From NCBI GenBank assembly GCA_017937845.1, contig JAGBCV010000056.1, forward strand, positions 1 to 44,622: a stretch of DNA of 44,622 nt, in the 5' to 3' direction. The DNA is from Clostridia bacterium. GTDB lineage: Bacteria > Bacillota > Clostridia > Oscillospirales > CAG-272. The translations under genes were made by a program, and so were the position numbers. Positions 25,106 to 34,265 of this stretch are shown in pieces (the stretch's first letter is position 1; each line of letters starts with the position of its first letter). The notes under the pieces were generated by a model, which was not told where the DNA came from, searched no databases, and was given only the letters and a program-made list of their open reading frames with translations.

Positions 25106-27153
25106 AAAAAACAAAAGAGGAGGTCACGCTTGCCCTTGCGGGGAATCCCAACGTGGGAAAAAGTACGGTCTTCAATGCGCTGACGGGACTTCATCAGCAT
25201 ACGGGCAACTGGACGGGAAAAACGGTGGAAACGGCGGTCGGCTTTCGTGAAAAAAACGGAAAACGGTATCGCCTTGTCGATCTGCCGGGGACGTATTCTC
25301 TCATGGCACATTCCGCTGAGGAGGAGGTCGCGCGCGATTTTCTCTGCTTTGAAGCGCATGACGGCGTGATCGCCATTTGTGATGCCACGCATCTCGCCAG
25401 AAATTTAGGGCTCGTTCTGCAAATTTTGGAGGTCGAACCGCATACGGTCGTCGTTTTGAATCTCATGGACGAAGCCCGACGCTTGCATATGGATATCGAT
25501 ACCGAAAAGCTATCCTTAAACCTTGGTATCCCCATCGTGGAAGCCACCGCCACAAAGGGCAAGGGCATTTCGGAGATTCTTTCGGCATTTGCAAAACCGT
25601 TTCCCGAAAAGTCATATACCCTTACGTATGGCGAACCGATGGAAACGGCGATATCCATGATCTTGTCCGCGCTTTGTGAAATCCCCTGCGCGGAGCACAA
25701 AAAACGCTTCTTCGCCCTGCGTCTTTTGGAGGGAGATGAAGCGTTTTTGAAAGCCTGTGATGCTCGGTTTCAGGGTGTGTTTTCCACAGAAGATGTGGAA
25801 AATTCCGTGAAAACGGCGAGAGCCTATCTTGCGAAAAAAGGCATCGAGACGCAAGATATCGCGGAAATTCTCGCAACGGAAACGATGACGCAAGCGGAAG
25901 CGCTTTCGCGCGCCGTCATAAAAAACGACCTGCGCCCCGTCGCCTTTTCCAAAGCGGATCGCCTTTTGACGAGCAAAGCATGGGGAATCCCGATGATGTT
26001 TTTGCTTCTCATGCTTGTGTTTTGGCTGACCGTGGTCGGTGCCAATTATCCCTCGGAATGGCTTTCTTCGCTTTTCGGAATGTTGGAAACGCCGTTTTAC
26101 GAGTTTCTGATTTCGCTGAAATTGCCACTCTTTTTCGTGGAGATGCTGACCTTTGGCTTATATCGCACGCTCGGCTGGATCGTTTCGGTGATGTTGCCGC
26201 CGATGCTGATCTTTTTCCCGCTTTTCACGATTTTGGAGGACGTGGGATATCTTCCGCGTGTGGCGTTCAATCTGGACGGCGCATTTTGCAAATGCGGTGC
26301 TTGCGGAAAGCAGGGATTGACGATGTGCATGGGGCTTGGCTGTAATGCCGTCGGCGTAACGGGCGCACGCATCATTGACAGCCCAAGAGAACGTCTGCTT
26401 GCGATCCTGACCAATGCGTTTATCCCTTGCAACGGGCGTTTTCCCGCCATGATCGCGGTCGCAAGCGTCTTTTTCGCGGGGGTTTTTCATGGCAATTCAT
26501 GGATTACGGCGCTTGTTTTGGCGCTTGCCATTCTCCTTGGTGTGATGATGACCTTTCTCGTTTCGTGGATTCTTTCGCATACGCTTCTGCGCGGCACGAA
26601 AACGTCGTTTCTTTTGGAATTACCACCATATCGAAGACCGCAGATTGGAAAAATCCTCATTCGTTCGTTTCTTGACCGTACGGTTTTCGTGCTTTTGCGG
26701 GCGGTGACGGTGGCGATTCCCGCAGGAATCTTGATTTTTCTTTTATCGCATATGGAGATCCACGGCGCAGCGATCACCGTTTGGCTTTCGGATTTTTTAG
26801 ACCCGCTCGGTGTGCTAATGGGGCTTGACGGCGTGATCTTACTTGCATTTCTTCTCGGACTTCCCGCAAATGAGATCGTCCTGCCGCTCTGTGTCATGCT
26901 GTATCGCGCAAACGGCGTGCTTTCGGAGATCGGAAGCCTTTCTTCCCTTTTGGAAACGCTGACGGCAAACGGCTGGACATGGCAAACAGCGGTCTGCTTT
27001 CTTATCTTCACGGTGATGCACTCGCCCTGTGCGACAACGCTTCTCACCGTCAAAAAGGAAACGGGAAAGGTGCGGTATATGCTCCTTGCGTTCCTCATTC
27101 CCACGCTTTGCGGCGTGCTTTTGTGTATGGCGGTAAATGGCGTTTTATTTTAA
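25102..27153 (+). CDS. feoB: Ferrous iron transporter FeoB
   Basis: A 683-residue Fe(II) transporter of the cytoplasmic membrane. The N-terminal G domain has G1 GNPNVGKS (14-21), a switch I region with Thr, G3 DLPG (60-63), G4 NLMD (120-123) and a G5-like ATKGKG. A helical GDI-like spacer runs to about residue 285. About ten transmembrane helices follow, organised as two Gate-type repeats with an intervening Cys-rich segment, FCKCGACGKQGLTMCMGLGCN. The late segment MHSPCATTLLTVKKETG fits FeoB. It is coupled to feoA by a 4-base overlap. FeoC is absent. Transcription runs toward the inverted repeat element at 27187. Confidence 0.96.
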   Translation: MKKTKEEVTLALAGNPNVGKSTVFNALTGLHQHTGNWTGKTVETAVGFREKNGKRYRLVDLPGTYSLMAHSAEEEVARDFLCFEAHDGVIAICDATHLARNLGLVLQILEVEPHTVVVLNLMDEARRLHMDIDTEKLSLNLGIPIVEATATKGKGISEILSAFAKPFPEKSYTLTYGEPMETAISMILSALCEIPCAEHKKRFFALRLLEGDEAFLKACDARFQGVFSTEDVENSVKTARAYLAKKGIETQDIAEILATETMTQAEALSRAVIKNDLRPVAFSKADRLLTSKAWGIPMMFLLLMLVFWLTVVGANYPSEWLSSLFGMLETPFYEFLISLKLPLFFVEMLTFGLYRTLGWIVSVMLPPMLIFFPLFTILEDVGYLPRVAFNLDGAFCKCGACGKQGLTMCMGLGCNAVGVTGARIIDSPRERLLAILTNAFIPCNGRFPAMIAVASVFFAGVFHGNSWITALVLALAILLGVMMTFLVSWILSHTLLRGTKTSFLLELPPYRRPQIGKILIRSFLDRTVFVLLRAVTVAIPAGILIFLLSHMEIHGAAITVWLSDFLDPLGVLMGLDGVILLAFLLGLPANEIVLPLCVMLYRANGVLSEIGSLSSLLETLTANGWTWQTAVCFLIFTVMHSPCATTLLTVKKETGKVRYMLLAFLIPTLCGVLLCMAVNGVLF

Positions 27154-27186
27154 GTAGCTGTTAAAATAACAAATATAAGAATGAAA

Positions 27187-27320
27187 GCCTCCCCTGTGTA
27201 AGGGGAGGTGGATTTTGCGAAGCAAAAGACGGAAGGGTTGGCGACAAAACATGATGATTTATGTACCAATCCCTCAGTCAATCTTGCGATTGACAGCTCC
27301 CTTTACACAAGGGAGCCTTT
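27187..27320. repeat. Paired hairpin repeats in inverted orientation
   Basis: The left half has CCTCCCC/GGGGAGG, then TTTTGCGAAGCAAAA. The right half has TCAATC/GATTGA and CTCCC/GGGAG in the opposite direction. The left half shares a 22-nt core containing TTTTGCGAAGCAAAA with 39718-39739. The element lies between convergent genes, may terminate both, and supplies the stop codon of the gene at 27303. Confidence 0.7.
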
Positions 27321-27995
27321 GTATTCTTTCCACGCTTTCTCAATAAAAGTTTTAGGTGGAATATCGTATAAATAACCGCGATCATGGTAAAATAACGCCT
27401 TGGCTTGTGCATTGTTTTGAAATAACTGATATTCATATTCTCTACGAAGAGCTGCGTTTGTGCATTTGTGAAATGCTTCATCGGCGATAATTTGTGCTTT
27501 TAACAACTCTCTTGCTGCTAATCGTTCATCGCTCATATTTTTTTCATTTCCAATTATTTCTTCAAAATGCTGATTTTTTAATTTCATTAAAAAATCTTTT
27601 GGAATATCTAATTTATATTCATTGAAAAACCAATAATCTTCCTCTTCGACAAAGTAGATAAAACCCTCTAATATAACATATATAGTCAAAAGATATGGAC
27701 GAGAAAAATCCAGTGTTTCAATCATATTGTTATATGTATGGATCTTATTTTCAAAAATCGCTATTGTAGTTTCGCTTATATCTAGTTGATATATTTCGCT
27801 ATTGTCAACAATAAAATCTTCTGTGCTGGCATAACTATAATGATAAAATATAGAATCTATTTTATGTTTTTGAGTAAAATGTAAAAAATCATCAAAATAT
27901 TTTAGTCGTAATGCGGTTGTTTCGTCAAGTGAAGATTCGATTTCGTACATATCGAAATGCTTAAAAATTTTTTGTAATTCTTCTTTGCTTTTCAT
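27303..27995 (-). CDS. Hypothetical cytoplasmic protein, AT-rich gene
   Basis: A 230-residue protein with no signal peptide and no known motif that I can name. It is acidic and aromatic-rich (DSIFYHYSYASTEDFIVDN; GFIYFVEEEDYWFFNEYKLD), followed by a helical Glu/Ala/Lys stretch (ERLAARELLKAQIIADEAFHKC). Codon use is strongly AT-biased, well below its neighbours in GC, suggesting recent acquisition. I use the ATG at 27995, after TTGGAG; an in-frame start at 28028 would overlap the esterase gene. The last codons (GSLV and TAA) are encoded by the adjacent repeat, so the original C-terminus may be lost. It is downstream of the esterase on the same strand; any link is unproven. Confidence 0.6.
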   Translation of the reverse strand: MKSKEELQKIFKHFDMYEIESSLDETTALRLKYFDDFLHFTQKHKIDSIFYHYSYASTEDFIVDNSEIYQLDISETTIAIFENKIHTYNNMIETLDFSRPYLLTIYVILEGFIYFVEEEDYWFFNEYKLDIPKDFLMKLKNQHFEEIIGNEKNMSDERLAARELLKAQIIADEAFHKCTNAALRREYEYQLFQNNAQAKALFYHDRGYLYDIPPKTFIEKAWKEYKGSLV

Positions 27996-28017
27996 TATCT
28001 TTTTCTCCAACATATAA

Positions 28018-29001
28018 TCAAAACTCACAAATCGCTCTCACGAAATTTTCCGCATAGAACGAAAATCCCATATCGTTTGGATGCAGTGTCAAATCGGAAT
28101 AAAACGAAGAAAGATGAGGCACGAGCTTTTGCCCATCGATGTGGAAAAGTCCGCACGCTTCCGCAAGCGCACCAAGCTCCTTTGCCAATGTGAAAAATTC
28201 ACCGACAGGGCTGTTATCCTTTTCGGTTTCTCCGCGCCAGATGGGGGAAATATAGGCAATCTGCGCCTCGGGGAAAACCTCTCTTGCGCGCAAGAAAAAC
28301 GCTTCCGCATTTCCGATAAACTGCTCATGGCTTTCGCATTTGATGAAATCATTCGTACCGTAAGCGATGACAACAAGCTCGGGCGCATACGGCAGATCGG
28401 CATCTAAAATATGCTCGTCGAAGATCTCACTGCCGATGGCTTGGTTGAGAACCTCTGCATTCATGACCCTTGCCACGCGATTGACATACGACATGGAAGG
28501 ATAAATGGCATCATAGCCCTGCGTGATGGAATCCCCCACAAAATAAAATTTTCGTGCTTTTTTTACGGGTTCAAGCATCGTCGCACCGTGAAGCTCCACG
28601 TTGTAAAGCGTCGTCATCATGAGATTCGGCAAATACAGCGTGATATGATGCTTACCCTCGGGAATGGAAAATTCCGCGTGTCCACGCGCACAAGCCGTCT
28701 TTTTTTCGGCATCAAAATGGTCGGTCATCACGCCGTCCACAAAAAAATCAAAATGATAAAAACGACGGCTCGATGCTTCTCGCATAAACCAATCAAAAGA
28801 AAGCTTATCCGCATCGGTGATGAAATCCAGTGTCATCGATGCCGTGGCAAAGGTCTTTTTCAGAAGCTCTCCGCCGTTTTTTTGAGCATAAAGTTCCGTT
28901 TGTTGTTCGGTAAAACGAGAAAAATGAATTTCTCCGTTTTCTTCCCATGTTCTGACCGCTCCCGTGATGATGGAGGAAAGGTCTTTTTCTTCTAAAATCA
29001 T
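28018..29001 (-). CDS. SGNH/GDSL esterase with N-terminal beta-sandwich domain
   Basis: A 327-residue hydrolase, probably a carbohydrate O-deacetylase. Block I is FVGDSITQG with nucleophile Ser158. Block II has Gly190 (AIGSE), block III is YGTND with Asn217, and block V is DLTLHPND with Asp303 and His307. The first 145 residues form a separate beta-rich domain (HFDFFVDGVMTDHF; HHITLYLPNLMMTTLYNVEL) like the N-terminal jelly roll of CE2 and SsfX3-type esterases. No signal peptide is seen, so it would act on internalised oligosaccharides. The ATG follows AGAGGT. It is near the GH28-like gene on the same strand but separated by a 490-base non-coding element. Confidence 0.85.
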   Translation of the reverse strand: MILEEKDLSSIITGAVRTWEENGEIHFSRFTEQQTELYAQKNGGELLKKTFATASMTLDFITDADKLSFDWFMREASSRRFYHFDFFVDGVMTDHFDAEKKTACARGHAEFSIPEGKHHITLYLPNLMMTTLYNVELHGATMLEPVKKARKFYFVGDSITQGYDAIYPSMSYVNRVARVMNAEVLNQAIGSEIFDEHILDADLPYAPELVVIAYGTNDFIKCESHEQFIGNAEAFFLRAREVFPEAQIAYISPIWRGETEKDNSPVGEFFTLAKELGALAEACGLFHIDGQKLVPHLSSFYSDLTLHPNDMGFSFYAENFVRAICEF

Positions 29002-29041
29002 GTGATACCTCTGTTTTTATTTTTTAACTTAAATCATTTTA

Positions 29042-29529
29042 TCAACTTTTTTCTTTTTGAAAGAAAAAAGTTGCAAAAAAGAAGCAAAAAACCTGCGGTT
29101 TTATCGCTTATAGATTTTGAAAGCTTGCTTTCGCGTTCTCCTATCGGCTATCACCCGCCTCAAAGAACGCGGTTGAAGCATCGCTTTCGTCCAAGGTCGC
29201 GTAATTCATGTGGGCGAAATAGGTTTACCTTAGACGTGCTCGCGCTCAGTGAAAAAAGCGCTTGCCGAACGGCGCTAAAGCGCCGTCAAACATGAATTTC
29301 AGATGTTGCTACACATCGGCGGTTGTTCCGCCGTGATGTCCCGGAGGTGAAGCCACCGGAGGGCTCAATGAACTCGTTCATTGAGAATCCGTGCGGGGAG
29401 CCGATAGCACCGCATATGAAAATTCGCGCTTCGATCAAGCGGAACGCTTGCAAATTTCTTTTGGTACTTTTCTTGTTTTGTACAAGAAAAGTACGCTTTC
29501 CTTTTTTCTTGCAACAAGAAAAAAGTTGA
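29042..29529. repeat. Hairpin-dense non-coding element with 14-bp terminal inverted repeats
   Basis: It is bounded by TCAACTTTTTTCTT (29042-29055) and its exact complement AAGAAAAAAGTTGA (29516-29529). Inside are perfect hairpins: ACGGCGCT/AGCGCCGT near 29273-29290, CTCAATGAAC/GTTCATTGAG at 29364-29385 and GTACTTTTCTTG/CAAGAAAAGTAC at 29464-29494. Both ends also fold on themselves. No credible open reading frame is present. It fills the 585-base gap between the GH28-like and esterase genes. Confidence 0.65.
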
Positions 29530-29542
29530 CCTCTCTTATCTT

Positions 29543-29573
29543 AAAAACCGCAGAGAAAATCTCTGCGGTTTTC
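29543..29573 (-). terminator. Terminator of the GH28-like gene
   Basis: AAAACCGCAGAGA / TCTCTGCGGTTTT, followed on the minus strand by a T run (TTTTTAAG). It starts about 14 bases after the stop. Confidence 0.85.
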
Positions 29574-29586
29574 ATAAAACACGTGC

Positions 29587-32487
29587 TTAATCCTCGTAAT
29601 CAAAATATGCGATCTCGGGACGTACGTCTTCTTTATCAAGGGTAATATTGCAGTTTACGACCTTGAAATTCTTCGCATAGCGAACGGTAAAATTCGAGCC
29701 TGCGGAAGGTCCGTGTCTGTCATATTCGGGGTAACGCTTGTCGATGGTTCTGGGGCAACCGGGAGTTTCTGTCCAACCGCCGGGGAGGAAGAACGTACAA
29801 TTTTCAAAGGTTACGTCCTCGATTCTCTGATTTTCATTCTGACCAACGACCATGGTTTCGCGGATAAACTTGGTATGGCTGAACGGATACGGCTTTTCAA
29901 AACGGAGGTCCTTAAAGAGAACGTTCTTGATATAACCGAAGCGTTCGGGAATACCTTCCTTGCGGGGCAGACGGTTTCTGTCACCGACGGTGATGTAAAC
30001 AGGCGCACCAACGTCTGTCATATCGATGCGTTCAAAGACGACGTTTTCAACCTCAGCGCCGTCAACGGTTTCGAGAGAGATACCGCAACGGTTGACGTTC
30101 TTGACGGTACAACCGCGGATATAAGCATCTTTGAGGCAATAATAAGTATCCGTACCGAATTTGATACCCGATGCAAGAGATTGGATCATCATATCGTCAA
30201 CGTCGATATTGTAGCAACCGACAGGGTCAGAGCTCTTGAAGCAAAGACCGTCGTCGCCCGCCATGATGTTGCAGTTGTAGATGGTCATATCGTGGCAGTC
30301 AACGGGGTCGATACCGTCACGGTTGGGAGTATTCATACAATCAAGGTTCAGACCGCGGAGAAGCACGTTTGCGCTGGAAAGCGGAACGACTGTCCAGAAG
30401 CAGCTGCTCTTGAAATTGATATGTTCTACGGTGATGCCCTTGGAATAGGTGATATAAACGAGGTCAGGACGCGCATCTTCCACACGTCTGTCGCCAAGCG
30501 GGTCGTTCATCTTGAAGCGATATCTACCGTTACCGTCAAGCATACCGCCGCCCGTTACGCGGACGTTGGAAACCTCATGACCGTAAACAAGACCGCGGCC
30601 GAGCTGTCTATGCGCGCAAAGGCTCGCGTAGGGCTGCTGGAGCGGATATTCCGCATGATCCTGTGTGCCGAGAATGGTAGCCGTTCTGTCAACGAAAAGG
30701 GTCATATCGGAGCGCAGGAAAAGCTCGCCCGAGAAGAATACGCCGTCATGAACGTAAACCGTACCGCCTGTATATGCAGCATCGTCGATCGCCTGCTGGA
30801 TCGCCTTGGTATCAAGGGTCACGCCGTCAGCCTTTGCGTTGTAAGGTGCTTTTGTAACGTCAAAGATGGGAGCGGCAGGAAGTACACCGCGGGAGAAATC
30901 GTATGCGTCATAAATACGGATGCGATTGATGAGAAGTGTCGTACCTGCTTCTGCGGTATAGACCAAACGGCAAGCCTTCTTGATGGGATTTGCAAAAGCG
31001 AAATCCTTTGCGCGGACTGCACCGTCGATCATAAGGGTATAAACGGATCTTTCGGTATCGAGAGAAACCTTGACGTTATACCAGTTTGCGCTCGGATAAT
31101 ACTGCCAATCTACAAGACCCTCGTAAAGCTCGACCCATTCGTTGCCGTTTGTCGCATAAACGCAGTTCTTATAGAAAGCAACACGGCAAGCCACGTTTCC
31201 GTTCTCGTCGGTCACAGCAGGGGTCATGACGAATTTTTCGTCGTCCGCATGAATCTTGGTTTCCACGGTCACAACGCCCGAAATCGCAGGGAATGCGTAT
31301 TCGAGAGAAGCGTCCTTATCGTCTGTGGAAGAGAGAGCAACGCTGGTATCGCTTGCGAAAGGAAGATCAGCAAGTTCGATCTTTGCGTTTTCCGTACCGA
31401 CAACACCGCCCTTTGTACCGTTAAATTCTTCGCGAACGGCGTAGATTTCGGTGTCATCAAAAATGTAAAGGTTATCGAGTGTTGCTTTGCCATCGCAGGA
31501 GAAGCCGACAGCAAGCGCATCGTCATCGGAAAGAATCTCTACGCCCTTTGCGGCAAGACGGGTATTTGCCCAAACGTCATATTCGCCGCGGTCAGTATCG
31601 AGAACGATACGAATTTCGATCTCTTCACCGGGGGTATAAGGCATAACGTCCTCACCGTCCATGGTGCGGAGCATATCGCCGTCCAAAACCGCGCCACAGA
31701 TAGCACCTCTTTCGCCCAGGATCGCCGCCGCAAGAAGACCCTCTTTGCAGGAAAGCTTTGCGGTAACGACGATACGGGAGGATGCGTTTTCGATGGGGTA
31801 GGAGAGATATGCGCCCTGTTCCATTGCCACATAACGATCTTTGGCATCGTTTTCACGGGAAACAAGAGTGCAACCGTGACCGCCGAAGCGTTCAAGCGCG
31901 TTTTCTGCATTGAAGACCTCAACGAGATAGCTCTGATAATCACGGCTTTCGTAATCGGGAAGCATTTCCACGGTTACGGGAACGTCAGCAAGCGCTTTCT
32001 TTGCCACGTCACCCTCGGGGATCGCCATCACGATGAAATGGTTGCCCGCTTCATCCTTGATGCCATCGATATGTACGTGAGCGCCTGTTTGATAGGATTT
32101 TTCAAAAATAACGTAGGTTCTGCCGTCTGTACCCACGATCTTTTCATCGGTTGCTTTGAAATCGGAGGTCCATTCGGGAAGTGCGACTGCGCCATCGAGC
32201 GCAACGGCAACGGTCATATCTCTTTCCGCAGAGAAATCCACCTCCTGCTTATCGCAGAAGCCGTCTGCGGTGGAGTTGAACGTCATGATGTAGTCTGCGC
32301 CGATGAAGCGTTCGGGAAGACTTGCAACGGTCACGTCTTCATTGGAATGGAGCTTTGCGCCGACGTTCATGTTGGCATATACGGAATACCAGCCGCTGGT
32401 ATCCCAAGGGGAAACGAAACGACCAATGAGCGGCGCTTCGGGATAGCTTGCGCCACAGCTTGTGCGGTTATGAGGATTTGTGTTCAT
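29587..32487 (-). CDS. GH28-like right-handed beta-helix glycosidase, multi-domain, apparently cytoplasmic
   Basis: A 966-residue protein. Residues to about 560 form beta-rich modules, including a concanavalin-like part (WYNVKVSLDTERSVYTLMIDG). From about 570 (FDVTKAPYNAKADGVTLDTKAIQQAID) a pectate-lyase-superfamily beta-helix starts. GH28-type acidic motifs are visible as NRDGIDP near 721 and AGDDG near 743. The expected Gly-His-Gly is replaced by SGIKFGT, and the Arg-Ile-Lys motif is not obvious. It probably acts on pectin-like or other uronic-acid-containing glycans. The start is the ATG at 32487, after AAAGGAACG; no signal peptide follows. It has its own terminator, lies downstream of RNase J, and the esterase further on may act on the same substrates. 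Confidence 0.78.
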   Translation of the reverse strand: MNTNPHNRTSCGASYPEAPLIGRFVSPWDTSGWYSVYANMNVGAKLHSNEDVTVASLPERFIGADYIMTFNSTADGFCDKQEVDFSAERDMTVAVALDGAVALPEWTSDFKATDEKIVGTDGRTYVIFEKSYQTGAHVHIDGIKDEAGNHFIVMAIPEGDVAKKALADVPVTVEMLPDYESRDYQSYLVEVFNAENALERFGGHGCTLVSRENDAKDRYVAMEQGAYLSYPIENASSRIVVTAKLSCKEGLLAAAILGERGAICGAVLDGDMLRTMDGEDVMPYTPGEEIEIRIVLDTDRGEYDVWANTRLAAKGVEILSDDDALAVGFSCDGKATLDNLYIFDDTEIYAVREEFNGTKGGVVGTENAKIELADLPFASDTSVALSSTDDKDASLEYAFPAISGVVTVETKIHADDEKFVMTPAVTDENGNVACRVAFYKNCVYATNGNEWVELYEGLVDWQYYPSANWYNVKVSLDTERSVYTLMIDGAVRAKDFAFANPIKKACRLVYTAEAGTTLLINRIRIYDAYDFSRGVLPAAPIFDVTKAPYNAKADGVTLDTKAIQQAIDDAAYTGGTVYVHDGVFFSGELFLRSDMTLFVDRTATILGTQDHAEYPLQQPYASLCAHRQLGRGLVYGHEVSNVRVTGGGMLDGNGRYRFKMNDPLGDRRVEDARPDLVYITYSKGITVEHINFKSSCFWTVVPLSSANVLLRGLNLDCMNTPNRDGIDPVDCHDMTIYNCNIMAGDDGLCFKSSDPVGCYNIDVDDMMIQSLASGIKFGTDTYYCLKDAYIRGCTVKNVNRCGISLETVDGAEVENVVFERIDMTDVGAPVYITVGDRNRLPRKEGIPERFGYIKNVLFKDLRFEKPYPFSHTKFIRETMVVGQNENQRIEDVTFENCTFFLPGGWTETPGCPRTIDKRYPEYDRHGPSAGSNFTVRYAKNFKVVNCNITLDKEDVRPEIAYFDYED

Positions 32488-32545
32488 AAGAAAAACCGTT
32501 CCTTTCAAAACATTGATATATCTGATATTTTATTATTTTCCATAC

Positions 32546-32575
32546 GGCGGGATGAGGGCATCCCGCCCTACTTTT
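32546..32575. terminator. Hairpin between the RNase J and GH28-like genes
   Basis: GGCGGGATG-4 nt-CATCCCGCC. On the plus strand it is followed by TTTTTG; on the minus strand it follows the RNase J stop by about 20 bases. The same stem recurs at 39617-39638. Confidence 0.6.
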
Positions 32576-32585
32576 TGTCCGCGCC

Positions 32586-34265
32586 TTAAATTTCCATAAT
32601 GATCGGCAAGATCATCGGCTTACGCTTAGTCTGCGAATAGATGAATTTAGAAAGGTCGTCCTTGACCTTATATTTAAGCTGTGTCCATTCGGAAACACCG
32701 CGAATGAGGCAACCGTAAATGGCATCGCGCGCAATGAGGCGGATCTGTTCGATCAACTGCTCGGATTCCTTCGCATAAACGAAGCCTCTGGAAACAATTT
32801 CGGGACCCGAAATGATATCGAGTGCCTGCTCGTCGATGGTAGCAACGACGATGATGATACCGTCCTCGGAGAGATGACGGCGGTCGCGGAGAACGACGTT
32901 ACCAACGTCACCGACGCCCATACCGTCGACAAGGACGATACCTGCGGGAACAGTGCCATTGAATTTGGCGTTATCCGTACCAAGCTCCAAGATCTTACCG
33001 ATCTCGGAAACGAAGATATCACAGGATGCCATACCCATATATTCCGCAAGCTCCTTATGATGATACAGGTGATGGACCTCACCGTGAATCGGCATAAAGA
33101 ATTTCGGCTTCACGAGCGCGTGAATGAGCTTGAGCTCTTCTTGACAAGCGTGTCCCGAAACGTGAACGACCGCCACGCTGTCATTGAGGACCTTCACGCC
33201 TTTTTTATAAAGCTCGTTGACGATATTGCTGATGAGCTTTTCGTTGCCGGGGATCGCCGACGCGCTGATGATAACGACGTCATCGGTATTCAGCTCGACC
33301 TTATCGTGCATATTGAACGCCATGCGGTAAAGCGCCGACATCTGTTCGCCTTGGCTGCCCGTGGAAACGATGACCATTTTTTCGGGCGGATATTTTCTGA
33401 TTTCGGAGATATCCACGAGAACGCCCTCGGGGACGTTCATATAGCCAAGCTCGACCGCCGCGGAAACGATATTGATCATGCTTCTGCCCGTTACGGCGAC
33501 CTTTCTCTCATGCTTGACCGCCATATCGATGATTTGCTGAACGCGGTGAACGTTCGAGGAGAATGTCGCAACGACGATGCGTTTTTTCTCATATTCCGAG
33601 AAGAATTTTTCAAAGGATTCTCCGACCTTACGCTCTGAGGGCGCATATCCGGGGCGTTCCGCGTTGGTAGATTCTGCCATGAGAAGAAGAACACCCTCTC
33701 GACCAAGCTCACCGAAGCGGGTAAGGTCGATCATTTCACCGTCAATGGAAGTGGTATCGATCTTAAAGTCGCCCGTATGCACGACCATACCGACAGGGGT
33801 TTTGATCGCAAGCGCACAAGCGTCCGCAATAGAGTGATTCACATGGATAAATTCGACCTCAAAAAGTCCGAGCTTGATTTTATCTCCTGCCTGCACACAG
33901 TGCATTTCAGGTTCAAAATCAAAAACGTGTTCCTGGAATTTATTTTCGAGGATTCCGAGTGTCAAACGTGTGCCATAGATGGGAACGTTGAGCTTTTGTA
34001 AGAGATACGGAATACCGCCGATATGGTCTTCATGTCCGTGTGTCAAAACGATACCCTTGATTTTATCCGCATTGCTCACAAGATAACTGACGTCGGGAAC
34101 GACAAGGTCGATGCCGAGCATATCGTCATTTGGAAACCCAAGACCGCAATCCACGATGAGTATATTATCGCTATATTCCAAAACGGTAATATTCTTTCCG
34201 ACTTCGCCAAGACCTCCGAGTGGGATAACGCGAAGTTTTTTAAGTTTTCCTTTGGTTCTCGCCAT
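32586..34265 (-). CDS. rnj: Ribonuclease J
   Basis: A 559-residue metallo-beta-lactamase/beta-CASP ribonuclease with 5'-3' exonuclease and endonuclease activity, central to mRNA decay and rRNA maturation. The metal site is HGHEDH (76-81), with later His and Asp in the core. The beta-CASP motifs include STNAERPGYAPSE, the VATFSSNVHRVQQI segment and the HVSGHACQEEL region. The C-terminal domain carries GIVLVDGMGVGDVGN. The start is the ATG at 34265 (MARTKGK), with AAAGGG upstream; the longer frame has no better site. A leader of about 360 bases separates it from its promoter at 34630-34658. Confidence 0.95.
   Translation of the reverse strand: MARTKGKLKKLRVIPLGGLGEVGKNITVLEYSDNILIVDCGLGFPNDDMLGIDLVVPDVSYLVSNADKIKGIVLTHGHEDHIGGIPYLLQKLNVPIYGTRLTLGILENKFQEHVFDFEPEMHCVQAGDKIKLGLFEVEFIHVNHSIADACALAIKTPVGMVVHTGDFKIDTTSIDGEMIDLTRFGELGREGVLLLMAESTNAERPGYAPSERKVGESFEKFFSEYEKKRIVVATFSSNVHRVQQIIDMAVKHERKVAVTGRSMINIVSAAVELGYMNVPEGVLVDISEIRKYPPEKMVIVSTGSQGEQMSALYRMAFNMHDKVELNTDDVVIISASAIPGNEKLISNIVNELYKKGVKVLNDSVAVVHVSGHACQEELKLIHALVKPKFFMPIHGEVHHLYHHKELAEYMGMASCDIFVSEIGKILELGTDNAKFNGTVPAGIVLVDGMGVGDVGNVVLRDRRHLSEDGIIIVVATIDEQALDIISGPEIVSRGFVYAKESEQLIEQIRLIARDAIYGCLIRGVSEWTQLKYKVKDDLSKFIYSQTKRKPMILPIIMEI

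Noticed and set aside
29002..29645. Short open frames in the 29.0-29.6 kb gap
   Set aside because: They run through hairpin arms and the terminal repeat of the non-coding element and have no ribosome binding sites.
29713..32589. A 958-codon open frame on the plus strand opposite the GH28-like gene
   Set aside because: Same reason: it mirrors the real gene's codon bias, its Cys/Asp/Val-rich translation shows no domain, and no promoter or ribosome binding site was seen.
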